This document shows, one piece after another, positions 8,440 to 20,326 of a stretch of 28,316 nucleotides of DNA. The notes under the pieces were generated by a model. That model did no database searches and was not told where the DNA came from. It was given only the letters and a program-made list of their open reading frames with translations. Made by a program: the position numbers and the translations under genes. This DNA is from Glomus cerebriforme. Lineage: Eukaryota > Glomeromycota > Glomeromycetes > Glomerales > Glomeraceae. Where the stretch lies: the NCBI GenBank assembly GCA_003550305.1, contig QKYT01000069.1, positions 274,600 through 302,915 of the forward strand, read 5' to 3'. The stretch's first letter is position 1; each line of letters begins with the position of its first letter.

Positions 8440-10154
8440 ACATTGACTTAAGATGTCTGAATTTTTCCACTTATTACTTAAGTTGATCATTTTTATTGAT
8501 TATTATTAATACATAACTCCAAAATGATATTAAAAATAAATTTATAATAAAATAGTAAAATATCATTACTAACATTAAAATGTATTACTAATAATTATCT
8601 TAAGGTCACATGAACAAATATTTCACTAGCTTCAGATTTAATAATAGTTTATTATTTGCTAATTATATAGTATAAGTTATGTAATAAAATAGAACACATA
8701 AAATTATATAATTTATATAAAAATAGATTTAGTTAAAAGATTGTTATTAATTATTTTTCAAATAAAAATATAATTTTGAGAGTTTTTTTATATAGGTAAA
8801 AGTTTTTAAAGATTTAAAAAATTATCTTTTTTATATTTTTGATATAATCTAATAATTTAAATTATCTACATTTTGACTTTAGAAAATATACCTATAATAA
8901 TTTGTTTAGTTTTTATTAAATAATAATTTAAGTATTATTATAATAATATGGTTGGTATTTTTTTAGTTTTTGTAGTATTTATTTTTAATTTATTTATATG
9001 AAGATTGAAGTTAAAAGGTTTAAACTATAGAAGGTTTTATATTATAAAAGAATACAACTTTTCTTTTACTAAGTTTTTTATGAAATATTAATTTATATCT
9101 TAAAGAATTTTGAGAGAAAGCCTTTTCTTTTAATATTAATTTAGTATTTTATCTAATTTTTATAAAATTTTAATTTTTTTTTTTTTAGTTTTAATTCTTT
9201 ATTTTTAGTTTTTATTTTCATATATTACTTTTTTTTTACTATTTTTTTTGAAAAATAAGGGATTACCAAAAAAAAGTAATTAGTATCATATTTAATATAA
9301 CTTTAAAAAAAAATTAATAATACAAATTAATAAATAAGACAAAAATATAAATTTGAAGTTTTTTTGGATTTAGTTAAAAAAAAAAATCTTTTTTTTCTTA
9401 TTTATTAGTCCAGAATGTAAAACTATTAAAGACTAGAATTAGTAATATAAAAATATCTATCTGTCTACATTCATGTAATGTAACATAATTGGTTATATTT
9501 GTTACATATAAAACTTATGTTTATATACAGCTTATAAATTCTATTATTTGGAAAACTAATAATAAATTTTTTATTACTTTATTTGTTTTATTATAAAAAT
9601 ATATATAATAAAATTAATAATTATCTTATTATTTATTTACTAATACTTAAAGTATTATAAGCAGGTCCTACACATGATCATTAATTGTTTAAATTTATTC
9701 TGGTTAGATTAGAATTATATTTTAAAATCATATTAGAATGGTAAAGGATTAGGATTAGAATTAGAATTTAAAGAGTTAGAGTATTTGCTTCTCATATGTG
9801 ATTGCAAGTATTAATCAAATATTAATTTTTCTGAACTCAACAATGATTCCTGAAAATGTTCTTTACCTAGTTGTAAATACCTTTAAGGTTGTTTAATAGT
9901 AATAGAAATTAAAAATAAAAACTAGTTATTTTTTTTTTAATTAGAAATGTGTTTTTTATCTTAATTAATTTAAAGAATAGATGGTGCTATATCATTTCCA
10001 TTTTCTGCTGATTTATTAATAGGATTTACAAAAATTATTTTTAGAATGAATTATAAAAGGTATAATATGAAATAATATTAGTATTTGATATCAAACATTG
10101 TGTTATTTCCTTGAATTTTATATCAGAAATTTTTGTGAATTGTTATATGCCTAG
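8440..10154. other. Extremely AT-rich gene-free stretch
   Basis: Nothing coding or RNA-like was recognised. The core, about 8500-9660, is almost entirely A/T with long A and T runs. A weak GATTAGAATTAG-type purine repeat lies at about 9745-9770. It separates the decayed mobile-element block from the host gene island. Confidence 0.6.
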
Positions 10155-10337
10155 AACCTATTTTTACTAATCCAAGAGGTCTACCTTACTCAAGATTGGT
10201 TTGATCGTGGTCAGCTGATTACATTTGCTGATTTGCACAATGATCAAAATTTAGGAAATTATCCAATCAATATTAAACACATTATTAATAAAATCCGCTT
10301 ATATAATGAACAAAAAAAAAAATCCAAAAACGTGTAG
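10155..10337 (+). other. Short unassigned open frame upstream of the J-protein gene
   Basis: A 60-codon frame opens after a TAG at 10152 and closes at 10335-10337. It reads LIQEVYLTQDWFDRGQLITF, ADLHNDQNLGNYPINIKHII and NKIRLYNEQKK. The composition is protein-like (several Asp/Gln/Asn, one Trp, no homopolymers until the Lys run), but no start codon is evident. It lies about 80 bp before the start of the downstream gene. It may be the tail of a decayed element gene. Not recognised. Confidence 0.25.
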
Positions 10338-10420
10338 TTATTCTTTCCAAATTCATTATTATCCTCTTTATCTTGTTAGAGTAAATAAATTTCTCTATTA
10401 TTAGGTATCAAGAAGAAACA

Positions 10421-12213
10421 ATGAAAGTTCATTGTTTTGTTTTAGCTATTGTACCGTTTTTTTTATCGACAACTTCACTAGTTTTTGCCGAAAAGTCAAC
10501 ACAACAATACCTTGAAGAAGGTAACGAATTTTTTACGAACGGTCAATACGATGATGCATTAAGAAGCTTTGGAGCCGCAATTAGTAAGATTGATTATAAA
10601 CAATTATTTCTTTAAATTGGTTTATACAACAAACATGTTTAACACTTTAACTATATTATAGATCAGGATCCAAATAAATACCTTTCTTACTTCAGACGTG
10701 CTGTAACTTATTTATCAATGGGTAGAAGTACAAATGCTTTACAAGATTTTACAAAAATCTTAGAATTAAAGCCAGACTTTGATCAAGCATTATTGCAACG
10801 CGCTAAATTATATTTAAAGGATGGTTCTTTAACTGAAGCGAGAAGAGATTTGCAAAAATATTTGAAAAAGAATGATAAAGAAATTGATGCCAAACAATTG
10901 GTATATATATATAATAATTGTTTAATAAAATATTAAGGTTTACATTATTGACATATATAATTTTTTTTAAAAAAAAAACACAAAAAATAGTTGCAATCAA
11001 TTGACCAAGCTGAGAAAATGATAAAGGATGCTGAGGAGGCTCTTACCAAGAGGAAATATGATGAATGTATTGAATTCATATCTAAAGCTATAATAACTTC
11101 ACCACGTTCATCTCGCTTAAGACTGATGCGAGCGGAATGCCATTTGTCAAAAGGCGAAATGGAAGAAGGGGCCAGAGATTTATCGTAAGTCAAGCCTTCA
11201 ATTTTTTTTTTTTTTTTTTTTTTTTTACATGTAGTATTTTATTTATTACTTTTTTATTTTTCTAGGTCAGCTTCACAATTGAATCCAAATGATTTAGATC
11301 TTTTAGTTCGTCTTGTTAATCTTAATTACTTTATACTATATGATCCTAAACAATCATTACAATATATTAAACAATGTATAAAATATGATCCAGAAAATAA
11401 AGTATGTAAAAATCTTAAAAGAAAAACAAAACAATTTGAGGATGAAGTAGGTAGAGTTTCAAAACACATTGAAGGATATAGATTCTTGGCAGCTGTTAAA
11501 ATGTTGATTGGTACAAAAGAATCTAAAGGTCTTATTAAAGAAGTCGACGAAGAATTAAAAACATTAAAAACATTATCAGAAGGAAAACGAAAGAGTGAAT
11601 TATTAATGAAATTATACGCTTGGGCATGTAAAGCATATGCTGAGGTTAATATTTATTTACTTTATATATTGCTTTTTCAATCGTTTTATTTACTATTTAT
11701 TTAACATTTATATGTACAATATATATTCTTTTAAAAGATAAAAGATAAATCAAAGGAAGCGGTTAAATGGTGTAGCGAGACATTGAAATTAGATGAAAAT
11801 AATGTAGAAGCGTTGATAAGTCGTGCTGAAGTATATATTCTAGAAGAAAACTATGAAGGAGCAATGGAAGATTTTAAGAAAGCGCATGACTTAACACAAG
11901 GACAAGACAATCGAGCTTCAAGAGGATACCAAAAAGCAAGCAAATTGCATAAACAATCAAAGAAAAAAGACTATTATAAAATATTAAGAGTACCAAGAAC
12001 TTCAAGTAAAAAAGAAATCAAAAAGGCATATAGGAAATTAGCTCAAGAATGGCATCCTGATAAGTATAGAGGTGATATGACACTTGAACAAGTTGAAGCT
12101 AAAATGGCTTCTATCAATGAAGCTTACGAAGTATTAAGTAACGATGGTAAGTTGAAAAAAAAAAATAATATATAATTTTTTNTTTTTTTTTTTTTTATTT
12201 TATTTTTGCGATA

Positions 12214-12256
<43 letters not shown>

Positions 12257-12449
12257 TTTAGATTTAAGAGCTAGATTCGATAACGGAGAAGATCCAAATG
12301 ATCCAAATGGTGGAAGTCAACCATTCTTTTATTCTGATAATAATCCATTTATGCAATTCGCTAGGGAAGGATTTCAATTTGGTGGTTTCCCTTTTGGAGC
12401 TTCTGATGGTGAAGGCGGTAATCAACAATATTTCTTTAAGTTTCCTTAA
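10421..12449 (+). CDS. DNAJC3: DNAJC3/P58IPK-like ER co-chaperone (TPR plus J domain)
   Basis: Six exons: 10421-10583, 10662-10900, 10991-11184, 11266-11644, 11738-12146 and 12262-12449. Together they give 523 aa with GT-AG introns and consistent phases. Residues 1-23 are a signal peptide ([20 protein letters not shown], then VFA|EKS). TPR repeats fill about 25-390, beginning [22 protein letters not shown] domain spans about 402-470 ([20 protein letters not shown]) with the HPD motif at 431-433 (AQEWHPDKY) and the end [14 protein letters not shown] Gly/Phe-rich tail closes at FFKFP, with no HDEL-type signal. The order signal-TPR-J-domain is diagnostic of the ER-lumenal P58IPK family, which delivers unfolded clients to BiP. 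Intron 4 uses a weak donor (GTTAAT), so that junction is the least certain. Intron 5 holds an N and an AAT microsatellite. Confidence 0.92.
12214..12254. repeat. (AAT)n microsatellite within intron 5
   Basis: About 13 AAT units lie between a long T-run that contains an undetermined base (12182) and the 3' splice site at 12260-12261. Both features mark assembly uncertainty in this intron. Confidence 0.9.
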
Positions 12450-13140
12450 AGTAATCTTTTTTATTCATTGGATCGTAAAATATTTCTCGGCATGGTTTTA
12501 TTAAAGAAACATTTGTGACATCTAATTTTACAAGATTTTAATAAATTCATATATATTAGAATGAATAGAAATTAGTTCGATCACACATTTTTATATATGA
12601 TTATGAATTCAAAAATTTGCATTAGTCTTAATTTTCCAAGATTAAAAAAAAATTATAATGATTTAAATATAAAAAAAAAACTGTATCATAAACTATTCTT
12701 CAATTTCCATTATTATGTAATGAGTGTAATGAGTTTAATTCATGTTATACAAAAGTATTTCTTTCTGATTAAGTAATAAATAATAATAATTAGTAATATT
12801 ATTTGAAAATAATATTTATGACAAGAACATCTGACATATCATCAATTATGTCATCTTACAATAACATACATATATATTTTTTCTATATAATACAGTAAGC
12901 AAAGTAATTATTATTGCTATTTCTTTTATTATAAAATTTATTTATAATTAGAAATGAAAAGAAATTATAAGAACAGGAAAAATGAATAGATGGGCTAAGT
13001 GGTAACACAAGAATGCAAAGCCTTTTTGATCTTTTCATTTTGGGGGCTGTTGGGCTTGTTCTTCCAATATACGCATCTTTTCCTTTTTACCCGAAAATTG
13101 ATTAAGTAATGGAATAAATTAATTTTTTTTTTTAATTTTT
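12450..13140. other. Convergent intergenic region, 3' flanks of two genes
   Basis: No gene seen. This is AT-rich 3' flank shared by the J-protein gene (+) and the Duo1 gene (-). A less AT-rich patch at about 12990-13095 contains GGGGGCTGTTGGGCTTGTTC. A similar pyrimidine/GGGCTT-rich patch recurs at about 14055-14150. Confidence 0.5.
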
Positions 13141-13787
13141 TTAAAAAAAAAAGAAAAATATACTGATACTGACTATGCTATCACCAAGCCATGAAGGGTC
13201 ACACAGTATTTGTTGAGTATGAATACTTTGAGACAATATTCCAATCCATAAATCCAATAATTGATCCGTTTGTTCAACCGTCGTAGAAAATTGCTTTTAC
13301 GTGAATAATTAATAAGAAATAAGAAATACGCGTAAATTATACGTAATATTTTTAAATTAGGAAATACCTGTAAATTAATTCTCGCTTGATTCATATTATT
13401 ATTAATTTTTTCAAACATTTCATTCATCTTTAATAAAGTATCATACTCTTTTTTTAAAGAATTTTCCTCTTTTCTATTATCATTAGTCAAATAATCTGGT
13501 AGAAAATTTTCCAAAGAATGATTTGTATAATCCGGAGAAATAACAGTATCGATTGATATAGGAGAAACATCATCATCCTTTGTAAAATCAAAATCATCAA
13601 GATGTGGATGATAATAATTATTATTTTCAGATATTAAAGAATCAAATTCATTATATATATTTTTAGCGCGAGGAGTATTTTCATGATCCGTAAACCAAAT
13701 TAGAGAATCATTATCATTCAATAATGAATTATCAGGAAATTCTTGATCATTAATAGTTGGTGTTGATACTCCAATAGGACTTGACAT
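13141..13787 (-). CDS. DUO1: DASH/Dam1 complex subunit Duo1
   Basis: Two exons, 13787-13368 and 13293-13141, with a 74-bp intron (GTATTT...AAAAG), give 190 aa. The N-terminal ~105 residues are Asn/Asp/Ser-rich and probably disordered. Residues from about 110 form a helical core: SLKKEYDTLLKMNEMFEKIN, NNMNQARINLQ. Across the splice it continues QFSTTVEQTDQLLDLWIGIL, SQSIHTQQILCDPSWLGDSI. The block of Thr-Leu-Asn-rich helix, then TV-x2-T-x2-LLDLWI-x-ILSQ-x2-HTQ-x-IL, is the signature of Duo1. Duo1 belongs to the fungal ring complex that couples kinetochores to microtubules. Without the splice the frame runs on into unrelated residues. The last few Phe codons come from a homopolymer just before the stop, so the exact C-terminus is uncertain. 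Start chosen at the first ATG (MSSPIG). Confidence 0.85.
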
Positions 13788-14458
13788 CACGTAAATTTTT
13801 TAATAAAAATTCTATAAAATGAAGGATTATAAAATTTGACCGCGATCAAAATAATGATGATATATAACTTTATAGGAAATGATAATCAATTATTCGTGAA
13901 TCGTGATAAATTACCAAATTAGATGACAACTTTGATTATATTAAATAATAATAATTTACGTAAGCTTAAATTACTAAAATAGAATGATTATAAAAGTTTT
14001 GAAAAAAAAAAAAAATTGTAACTTGTAAATAAGTAGAGTAAAATAAAATTTTATGCAGGGCTTATTCTTCCTTCTTTCGGGTTTTTAACTAGGCTTAATC
14101 ATTTTGGCTCTGTTTTTGTTTATTTGGGCTTTCATTTGGGCTTTTGTCTTTGATTCTAACTTTTATCGTTTGGTTATTCCGTGTTTATATTAATCAATTT
14201 AATCTAAACGGAAATTGGGAGAATAATTATTTATAAAATAAAATGTATGATCATATGCAATAATCATGTGAATAGAATATTGAAAATGATCTTTCTTTGA
14301 AGTTTCCTAATTGATTTGTTTACTTTTTATTTACAAATTTAAAGTTTTTCAGAATTGTATACAAGATTTAATAAATTAAACGTTATCGGATCGGGTACAG
14401 TTTATTGTAAAGATAATTATGGTAGTTGTATACTTGAAGTCTTGAATGTATATACTGT

Positions 14459-14480
14459 ATATATATATATATATATATAT
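14459..14480. repeat. (AT)n microsatellite
   Basis: An uninterrupted AT dinucleotide run within the divergent intergenic region. Confidence 0.9.
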
Positions 14481-15099
14481 AATATATTAAAATTTTAATT
14501 TATTTATAGAATGACTAATTAGGAAGTGCTTAGTTATGTTACTGCGCCATGTAAATAATATTAACCTCCCGGTTTTTTGTTCTTTTTTTATGGCTTATGA
14601 TCTGCGGCTGAATGGAAACCCTCTTTTAATAATTATTTTTCGAAAAATAAATTTTTTAAATTAATAACAATAAAAGAGAAAATTTCTTTCGATAGATTAA
14701 ATTTTTTTAAAACTTAAAAATCAAAAAAATACATTTTTTTTGTTTAACCTAATAATTTTCCAAATTAATTAATTAGTACAAATACAAGGTTAATCATTAA
14801 AATGTAATGTATATATATTAAATAATATTCACTATTTTAGTCAAAATCTTTTACCAAATTCGAAAACAATAGCAATGAGGCTTAAAAATGCACTTGATCT
14901 AAGCTCAATTTGATTTAGATGATTTTCTATACTACAAATCAAATTTTCACACGCAAAATAAAAAAAAATATTTTTTTACTTGAAAAAAATCTTGATAGAT
15001 TGCATAATTTTCAACAATCAATCACTCGTGATTATGCCGTTTAAAAACATAGGAACTCCATATTATATATATATTATATATGATCGATTATCTCTCAAC

Positions 15100-15253
15100 A
15101 ACAAAAAAAAAAAAAAAAAAAAAACTTTTTATATACCCCCACTTCCCAATTTTCGATCTCTTTCTAGTTCTCTCTGAGAGAAAAAAAAAAAAGGAAAAAT
15201 TATAATTTTTTTTTTTTTAATTTTTATCCTTTATTACTAATAAATATAATACT
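15100..15253 (+). promoter_or_regulatory. Likely core promoter and 5' leader of Argonaute
   Basis: A poly(A) run (about 15101-15124) is followed by TTTTTATATACCCCC, which is TATA-like at about 15129, and then a CT-rich stretch (TTTCTAGTTCTCTCTGAGAG). Two further A and T runs lead to the ATG at 15254. Poly(dA) followed by TATA and a pyrimidine initiator is a common fungal promoter layout. No transcript data support it. Confidence 0.35.
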
Positions 15254-18200
15254 ATGGAAGCACCTTTAACACTTACTGAGTTCGTAAGGAGACCTGGTCT
15301 TGGTCGCGACGGCAGAGAAACAAAAGTTAGGGCAAACTTTTTTGAAGTTATTACACTTCCAGAAAATGACTTTCTCCATTTTGACGTTACTATATCGCCA
15401 GAAGTACCTCCGCAGTTGAACAGGAAGGTTTTTGATAGGTTTGCAGAGTCAAACCGCGGAACTGCTCTTGGAGGTGCCAAGCCCGTCTATGATGGTACGC
15501 GTTCAATTTATCTAATAAAAATATATACATATATATATATATATTTATTTTTTAAAAAAAAATTTTACTACAAATTTCTCAACAAAAGCGAAAAGTTATT
15601 ATTATTTTTAAAATATAGTTTCAACGAGAAACTATCAAACCGGAATTTTTTTCTTCTTTTTTAGAATCATCAATGGATACTAATTAATGAAAATTTTTGT
15701 AGGGCGAAAAAATATGTTCGCTCATAAAGAGATGCCATTCAGAGATGCTGGTACTTTTGAAGTAATTATCTTTACTTTTTTGACTTCTTTGAATTTGAAG
15801 AAAAAACAATTATTAAACTTTATTTAAACAAAATAGGTTACTCTCGAAGAGGATGATGCTCCTGTTGGGAGGAAGCGTCCTCCAAGGTTATTTACACTTA
15901 AAGTGAAAAAGGTCGGCGTCATAAGAATTGAAGAACTTTTGAGATTTTTAGACGCAAGGGGACCTTGTACTAAGAGTTGTTTAACAGGTGAGTTTTTTTT
16001 TCTCCCTTGGTATAATTAAAATTAAATCTTATAATTTAAAATTTGTATCATTCAGTTATAATGGCGCTTGATATTCTCATCCGTCATCGGCCATCAACAT
16101 TATACAGTACTGTAGGTAGATCATTTTTTACACCGCAAGGAGCTCAGCTCCTTTATGGAGGCGCGGAAGTATGGCAGGGTTATTATCAGTCCGCTCGTCC
16201 GACAAAAGGTCGCATGATGATCAATATTGATCTAAGTGCCACAGCTTTTTATGAAGCTGGGCCATTAGTACAAATGGTTACGAAAATATTGGGTCGTAGA
16301 TCTCCCGATGATCTACGAAGAGGATTTTCAGAGAGAGACCGACAAAAGGTCGAGAAAACCATAAAAGGCCTTAAAATTCGAGATAATCATCGAACGGGAC
16401 AGAAACGAAGATTTAAAATTGAAAGGTTAACGCCAACTCCCGCCTCTAATACACAGTTTGATAGGGGTGATGGTAGCAACATTGATGTTGCAACATACTT
16501 TAGTCAACAATATAACAAAAGGCTCAACCATGCACATCTTCCTTGCGTCATCGTAAGAAGGAACGTATATCTTCCTATGGAAGTGTGTGATGTTATTGCG
16601 GTAAATATAAAATATTTTATCTAGAATTTTTTTTTTTTTTTAAAAAAAAAAAATATTTTTTTATATATATTAATTCATTTATTTATTTGTATAATAGGGA
16701 CAGCGCCATATACGCAAACTTAATGAGAGGCAAACAGCTGATATGATCAAATTCACTTGCCAGCAACCTCAACAGCGCGCTAATAAGATTAGACAAGGTC
16801 TTGAGATTTTAAATTATCGAAACAACGAATATTTACAACAATTTGGAATGCGAATCTCGAATGAAATGGCAGTGGTAAGTTTACATCATAGGAATAAATT
16901 ATACTATGATCATTTCTTCAATAACGCAAACTTTAATCTTACAGGTGAATGCAAGAGTGCTTCCTACTCCATTATTACAGTACCATCCGTCATCAAGGGA
17001 GGCTAGTTTTAAGCCGAACTTTGGCCAGTGGAACCTTAGGGATAAGAAGGTAGCAACTGGTGCTACACTCGGATCATGGTCAGTTTTGGTCTTTTTGAGT
17101 GAGAATGAGTTACAACCTCGGACAATTCAAGGATTTGTTAGAGAACTAGTTAATACTTGTCAAGATACTGGAATGGTAAGTTAAAAGATATAATCTATTT
17201 CTGATGAATCATAATACTGATATGTTTCTACTTAACAGAATATTCCAAACAGAAATCCTCCAATATTGTATGCAAATCCCATCGGCAATATAGAAGAGCA
17301 CTTAAAACAGGCTTGGCTTAAAGCTGGAAATACTGCTAAAGCTCAGCCACAACTAATTCTCTGCGTATTACCAAATACGGGAGTTCCTTTATATGCAGAA
17401 ATTAAACGTGTCTGCGACACGGTAATTGGTGTTGCATCGCAATGTGTACAATCTAAACATACGACACAACCCAAGAAACAGTATTGTGCAAACGTTTGTC
17501 TAAAGATGAACGTAAAGCTTGGAGGAATGAATAGTTTTTTAAACCCTTCACAAATCCCATTCATTACGGATAAGCCCACTATTTTGATGGGCGCAGACGT
17601 TACTCATCCCTCACCTGGTAAATTATATCACTTAAAATTTTGTCACAAAATACAAAATATTAAATATTCATATTATTATTTCTCACATCTCCTTTCTTTA
17701 AATTCAGGGGATAGCGAACGCCCATCCATTGCTGCTCTTTGTGCATCCATGGATGCTAAAGCATCACGTTATGCTGCCTCAATTCGAGTACAAAGTGGGC
17801 GAACCGAAATAATTGTCGATTTGGCAAATATGGTTAAAGAGTTATTAAAAACTTTTTACCAAACTTGTGGTAGAAAACCTGAACGGGTTTTATTTTACCG
17901 TGACGGTGTTTCGGAGGGGCAGTTTAGTCAAGTATTAGAAAGCGAAATCAACGCTGTAAGAGGTATTTTTTTTTTTTTTACCATACTCAATTTATTTATC
18001 AAGCCTTTCATTATCGTATTTCATCCAAATAATTTTATTATTGATTTGATCAATTTTTAAAACTTACTACAGCTGCCTGTCAAGCTCTTGACGTAACCTA
18101 CAAACCTCATATAACGTTTGTTGTTGTGCAGAAAAGACACCACACCCGATTTTTCCCAATCGATAATCGTGATGCCGACAGAACAGGAAACTGTCTTCCC

Positions 18201-18862
18201 GGTACCGTGGTCGAAACGGATATTACACATCCGTTCGAATTTGATTTTTGTAAGTAATTAATTTACATCGGTATATGCAATTTATAAATATTTTTAGTGA
18301 TTTACATAACTTTAATCCTTGTTAGATTTACAAAGCCATGCCGGATTGCAGGGAACCTCCCGACCCACACACTATCATGTTTTATTCGACGAAAATGGGT
18401 TCAATGCGGATATGTAAGTTACTTTCAATTTGAGATTTGAAAATTTAATATACGTAACTAAATTACTCATTAATAATATAGGCTACAAACATTATCGTAT
18501 AATTTATGCTATTTATATGCTCGATGTACGCGTTCGGTATCTTTGGTAAGATTTTATCGATATTTCTTTACATTTTGTTCACTGTATTTCTTTGATGATA
18601 ATATTTGACTTATACTTAAATAGGTACCGCCCGTGTATTATGCACACTTGGTCTGTAGCAGAGCCAAATTCCACTCGCGCTCAGGGGCTTGGAGTGATTC
18701 CGAGTCTTCCGAAGAAAGCGCAGTTGCCGCGGCCACATTCGGAGTTGTTAAACAGGAACTCCAAAGGGTAAATTATAAATAAAACATCTCGAACGTGCAT
18801 TATTCTCAATTATCATATTCTAATTTAAAAATAACCACTTTTAGGTCATGTATTTTATGTAA
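15254..18862 (+). CDS. AGO: Argonaute, full length, catalytic tetrad intact
   Basis: Thirteen exons: 15254-15494, 15703-15761, 15837-15987, 16056-16600, 16698-16874, 16945-17175, 17239-17617, 17708-17962, 18073-18249, 18326-18413, 18482-18545, 18624-18767 and 18845-18862. They give 842 aa ending VMYFM. Order: N domain (1-150), linker 1, PAZ (about 215-345), MID (about 470-565), PIWI (about 570-842). The MID 5'-phosphate pocket residues Y520, K524, Q536, K557 and K561 are present. The slicer tetrad is D588 ([10 protein letters not shown]), E628 (GRTEIIVDL), D660 ([10 protein letters not shown]) and H797 ([10 protein letters not shown]). Its 40-, 32- and 137-residue spacings fit human AGO2 (40, 32, 138). 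It should bind small RNAs and could cleave targets. The N-terminal RG-rich extension of some Argonautes is absent. Intron 8 must use the GTATTT donor after ...AVRG; the nearby GTAAGA would give a premature stop. Confidence 0.97.
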
Positions 18863-19113
18863 TCACTTTACGTGAAACAAAGTTAGGGAACGAACGAAAA
18901 AAAAAGCAAAAATATATATATATATATATACTCTTTTTAAACTTTGATTCAAATATGAGAATGTGAATGCGAATCAATTGAATCATATTTATCCTTTATA
19001 AACAAAAAAAATCTTCGATTTTTTTTTTGTGAAATTAATAATAAGTCTAAAAAATCTTTTAAATTTTATCTATTGTTTTATTAGTTTTAAAAATATACTT
19101 GTTTTTTTATATA

Positions 19114-19144
<31 letters not shown>

Positions 19145-19390
19145 GGAAAAAAAATAATAAAAAGAAAAAAGATAAAAAAATTTTCTTATAGCATTTTAGT
19201 ATAATCTTTAATCAATCACATTTACTACCTAAGTTTTTTATGTCCTTAATAACCGGTTTATATATCTATATTAAATTCAGTCGGAATTAACATAATTTCA
19301 AAAAATCAAATTTATTATTTACATCGCCTTTATTTTATAAAAAATATTTTCCTTTTTTTTTTTAAAAAAAAAAAAATAAATAAATAAATA
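18863..19390. other. Intergenic region between Argonaute and AP-3 sigma
   Basis: No gene seen. It contains an (AT)n run (about 18910-18930), a long A-run near 19122-19144, T-runs and (AAAT)n-like sequence just before the next ATG. It serves as the 3' flank of one gene and the promoter of the next. Confidence 0.5.
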
Positions 19391-20326
19391 ATGATTAAAT
19401 CAGTTTTAATTTTTAACAATCATGGAAAACCTCGAATTACTAAATTCTACCAACAAATAGTAAGATCTTTTATTTATTTTTTTTTTCAAGATAAAGTTAT
19501 AAACTTTTTTTTTTTTTAAAAAAAAATGTAGGATATTGGCACACAACAAGCATTAATTCAAGAAATATTTTCATTGGTATCAAAAAGACCTGATACAGTA
19601 TGCAATTTTCTTGAAGGAAGTCAAATGCTCGGAGGAAAAGATACGCGAGTGATTTATAGACATTATGCTACTTTATATTTCGTTTTTGTGGTTGACGATT
19701 GTGAAAGTGAATTAGGAATTTTGGATTTAATTCAGGTTAGTAATAGTGAAGATAAGGAAAGAGAAATATTCAATGTGGATACGTGAAAAGATATAAAAAA
19801 ATTCTATTTATTATTATTGCAGGTATTTGTGGAGAGCTTGGATAAATGTTTTGAAAATGTTTGTGAACTTGATTTGGTAAGTGAAATAATTTTATTATTT
19901 AAGGAATTATAATTTTATCAACTTTTGATACTCATTTATTTTATATTTTATACGTAAACAGATATTTCACTTTGATGAGGTTCATCATATTCTTGCAGAA
20001 GTTATTTCAGGAGGAATGGTATGTCCATTACTATAGTTATATGGAGACAAAATAATTTAATAATTCTTTCTTACAAAACTGATTTAATATTTTAGGTTTT
20101 GGAAACTAATATTACAGAGATTGTTCATGCATTTAGTGAATCAAATAAATTAAAAAAACGTTCAGGAACAATGGCTACAATTGCCGGAAGTGGAGCAGGA
20201 GCTGTTGCAAGAGATTTAGGAGCAAATTTGGCAAATACGGTTACAACTACTTTACAATCTACCTTGCAAAATACAGTGAGTGCCACTTTTTCTAATTTCC
20301 GTAGAACGACAGGTTTTAATTCTTAA
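19391..20326 (+). CDS. APS3: AP-3 adaptor complex sigma subunit
   Basis: Five exons, 19391-19459, 19532-19735, 19823-19876, 19962-20018 and 20096-20326, all in phase 0, give 204 aa. The small-chain longin-like adaptin fold covers about 1-150. It begins MIKSVLIFNNHGKPRITKFY, contains YRHYATLYFVFVVDDCESEL and GILDLIQVFVESLDKCFENV, and ends with CELDLIFHFDEVHHILAEVI and GGMVLETNITEIV. CNFLEG plus RVIYRHYATLYFVF and the VFVESLDKCFENVCELDLIF block separate AP-3 sigma from AP-1/AP-2 sigma. An Ala/Gly/Thr-rich tail of about 50 residues follows. AP-3 sorts cargo from endosome/Golgi to the vacuole. One donor (GTTAGT, exon 2) is slightly weak, but protein continuity across it is exact. Confidence 0.96.

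Larger units (their letters stand above)
13788..15253. other. Divergent intergenic region between Duo1 and Argonaute
   Basis: No gene seen in about 1.47 kb. It must hold the promoters of both genes. It includes an (AT)n tract at 14459-14480, many A/T runs and a patch with repeated GGGCTT at about 14055-14150. Short open frames here are composed of homopolymer-derived residues and look spurious. Confidence 0.5.

Noticed and set aside
9745..9772. Telomere-like GGATTAGAATTAG repeats
   Set aside because: The units are irregular, few, and do not match TTAGGG; no array is present.
10803..11193. Two overlapping minus-strand open frames inside the J-protein gene
   Set aside because: They are antisense to well-supported TPR exons and an intron, and their composition is that of a coding-strand shadow.
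14980..15177. 65-codon open frame on plus before Argonaute
   Set aside because: It is dominated by residues translated from A- and T-runs and overlaps the likely promoter; no protein-like core.
15217..15480. Minus-strand frame over Argonaute exon 1
   Set aside because: It is an exact antisense shadow of the conserved N-domain exon, with no protein resemblance.
17343..17579. Minus-strand frame over the Argonaute MID domain
   Set aside because: The plus strand there encodes the conserved 5'-phosphate pocket; the minus frame is a shadow.
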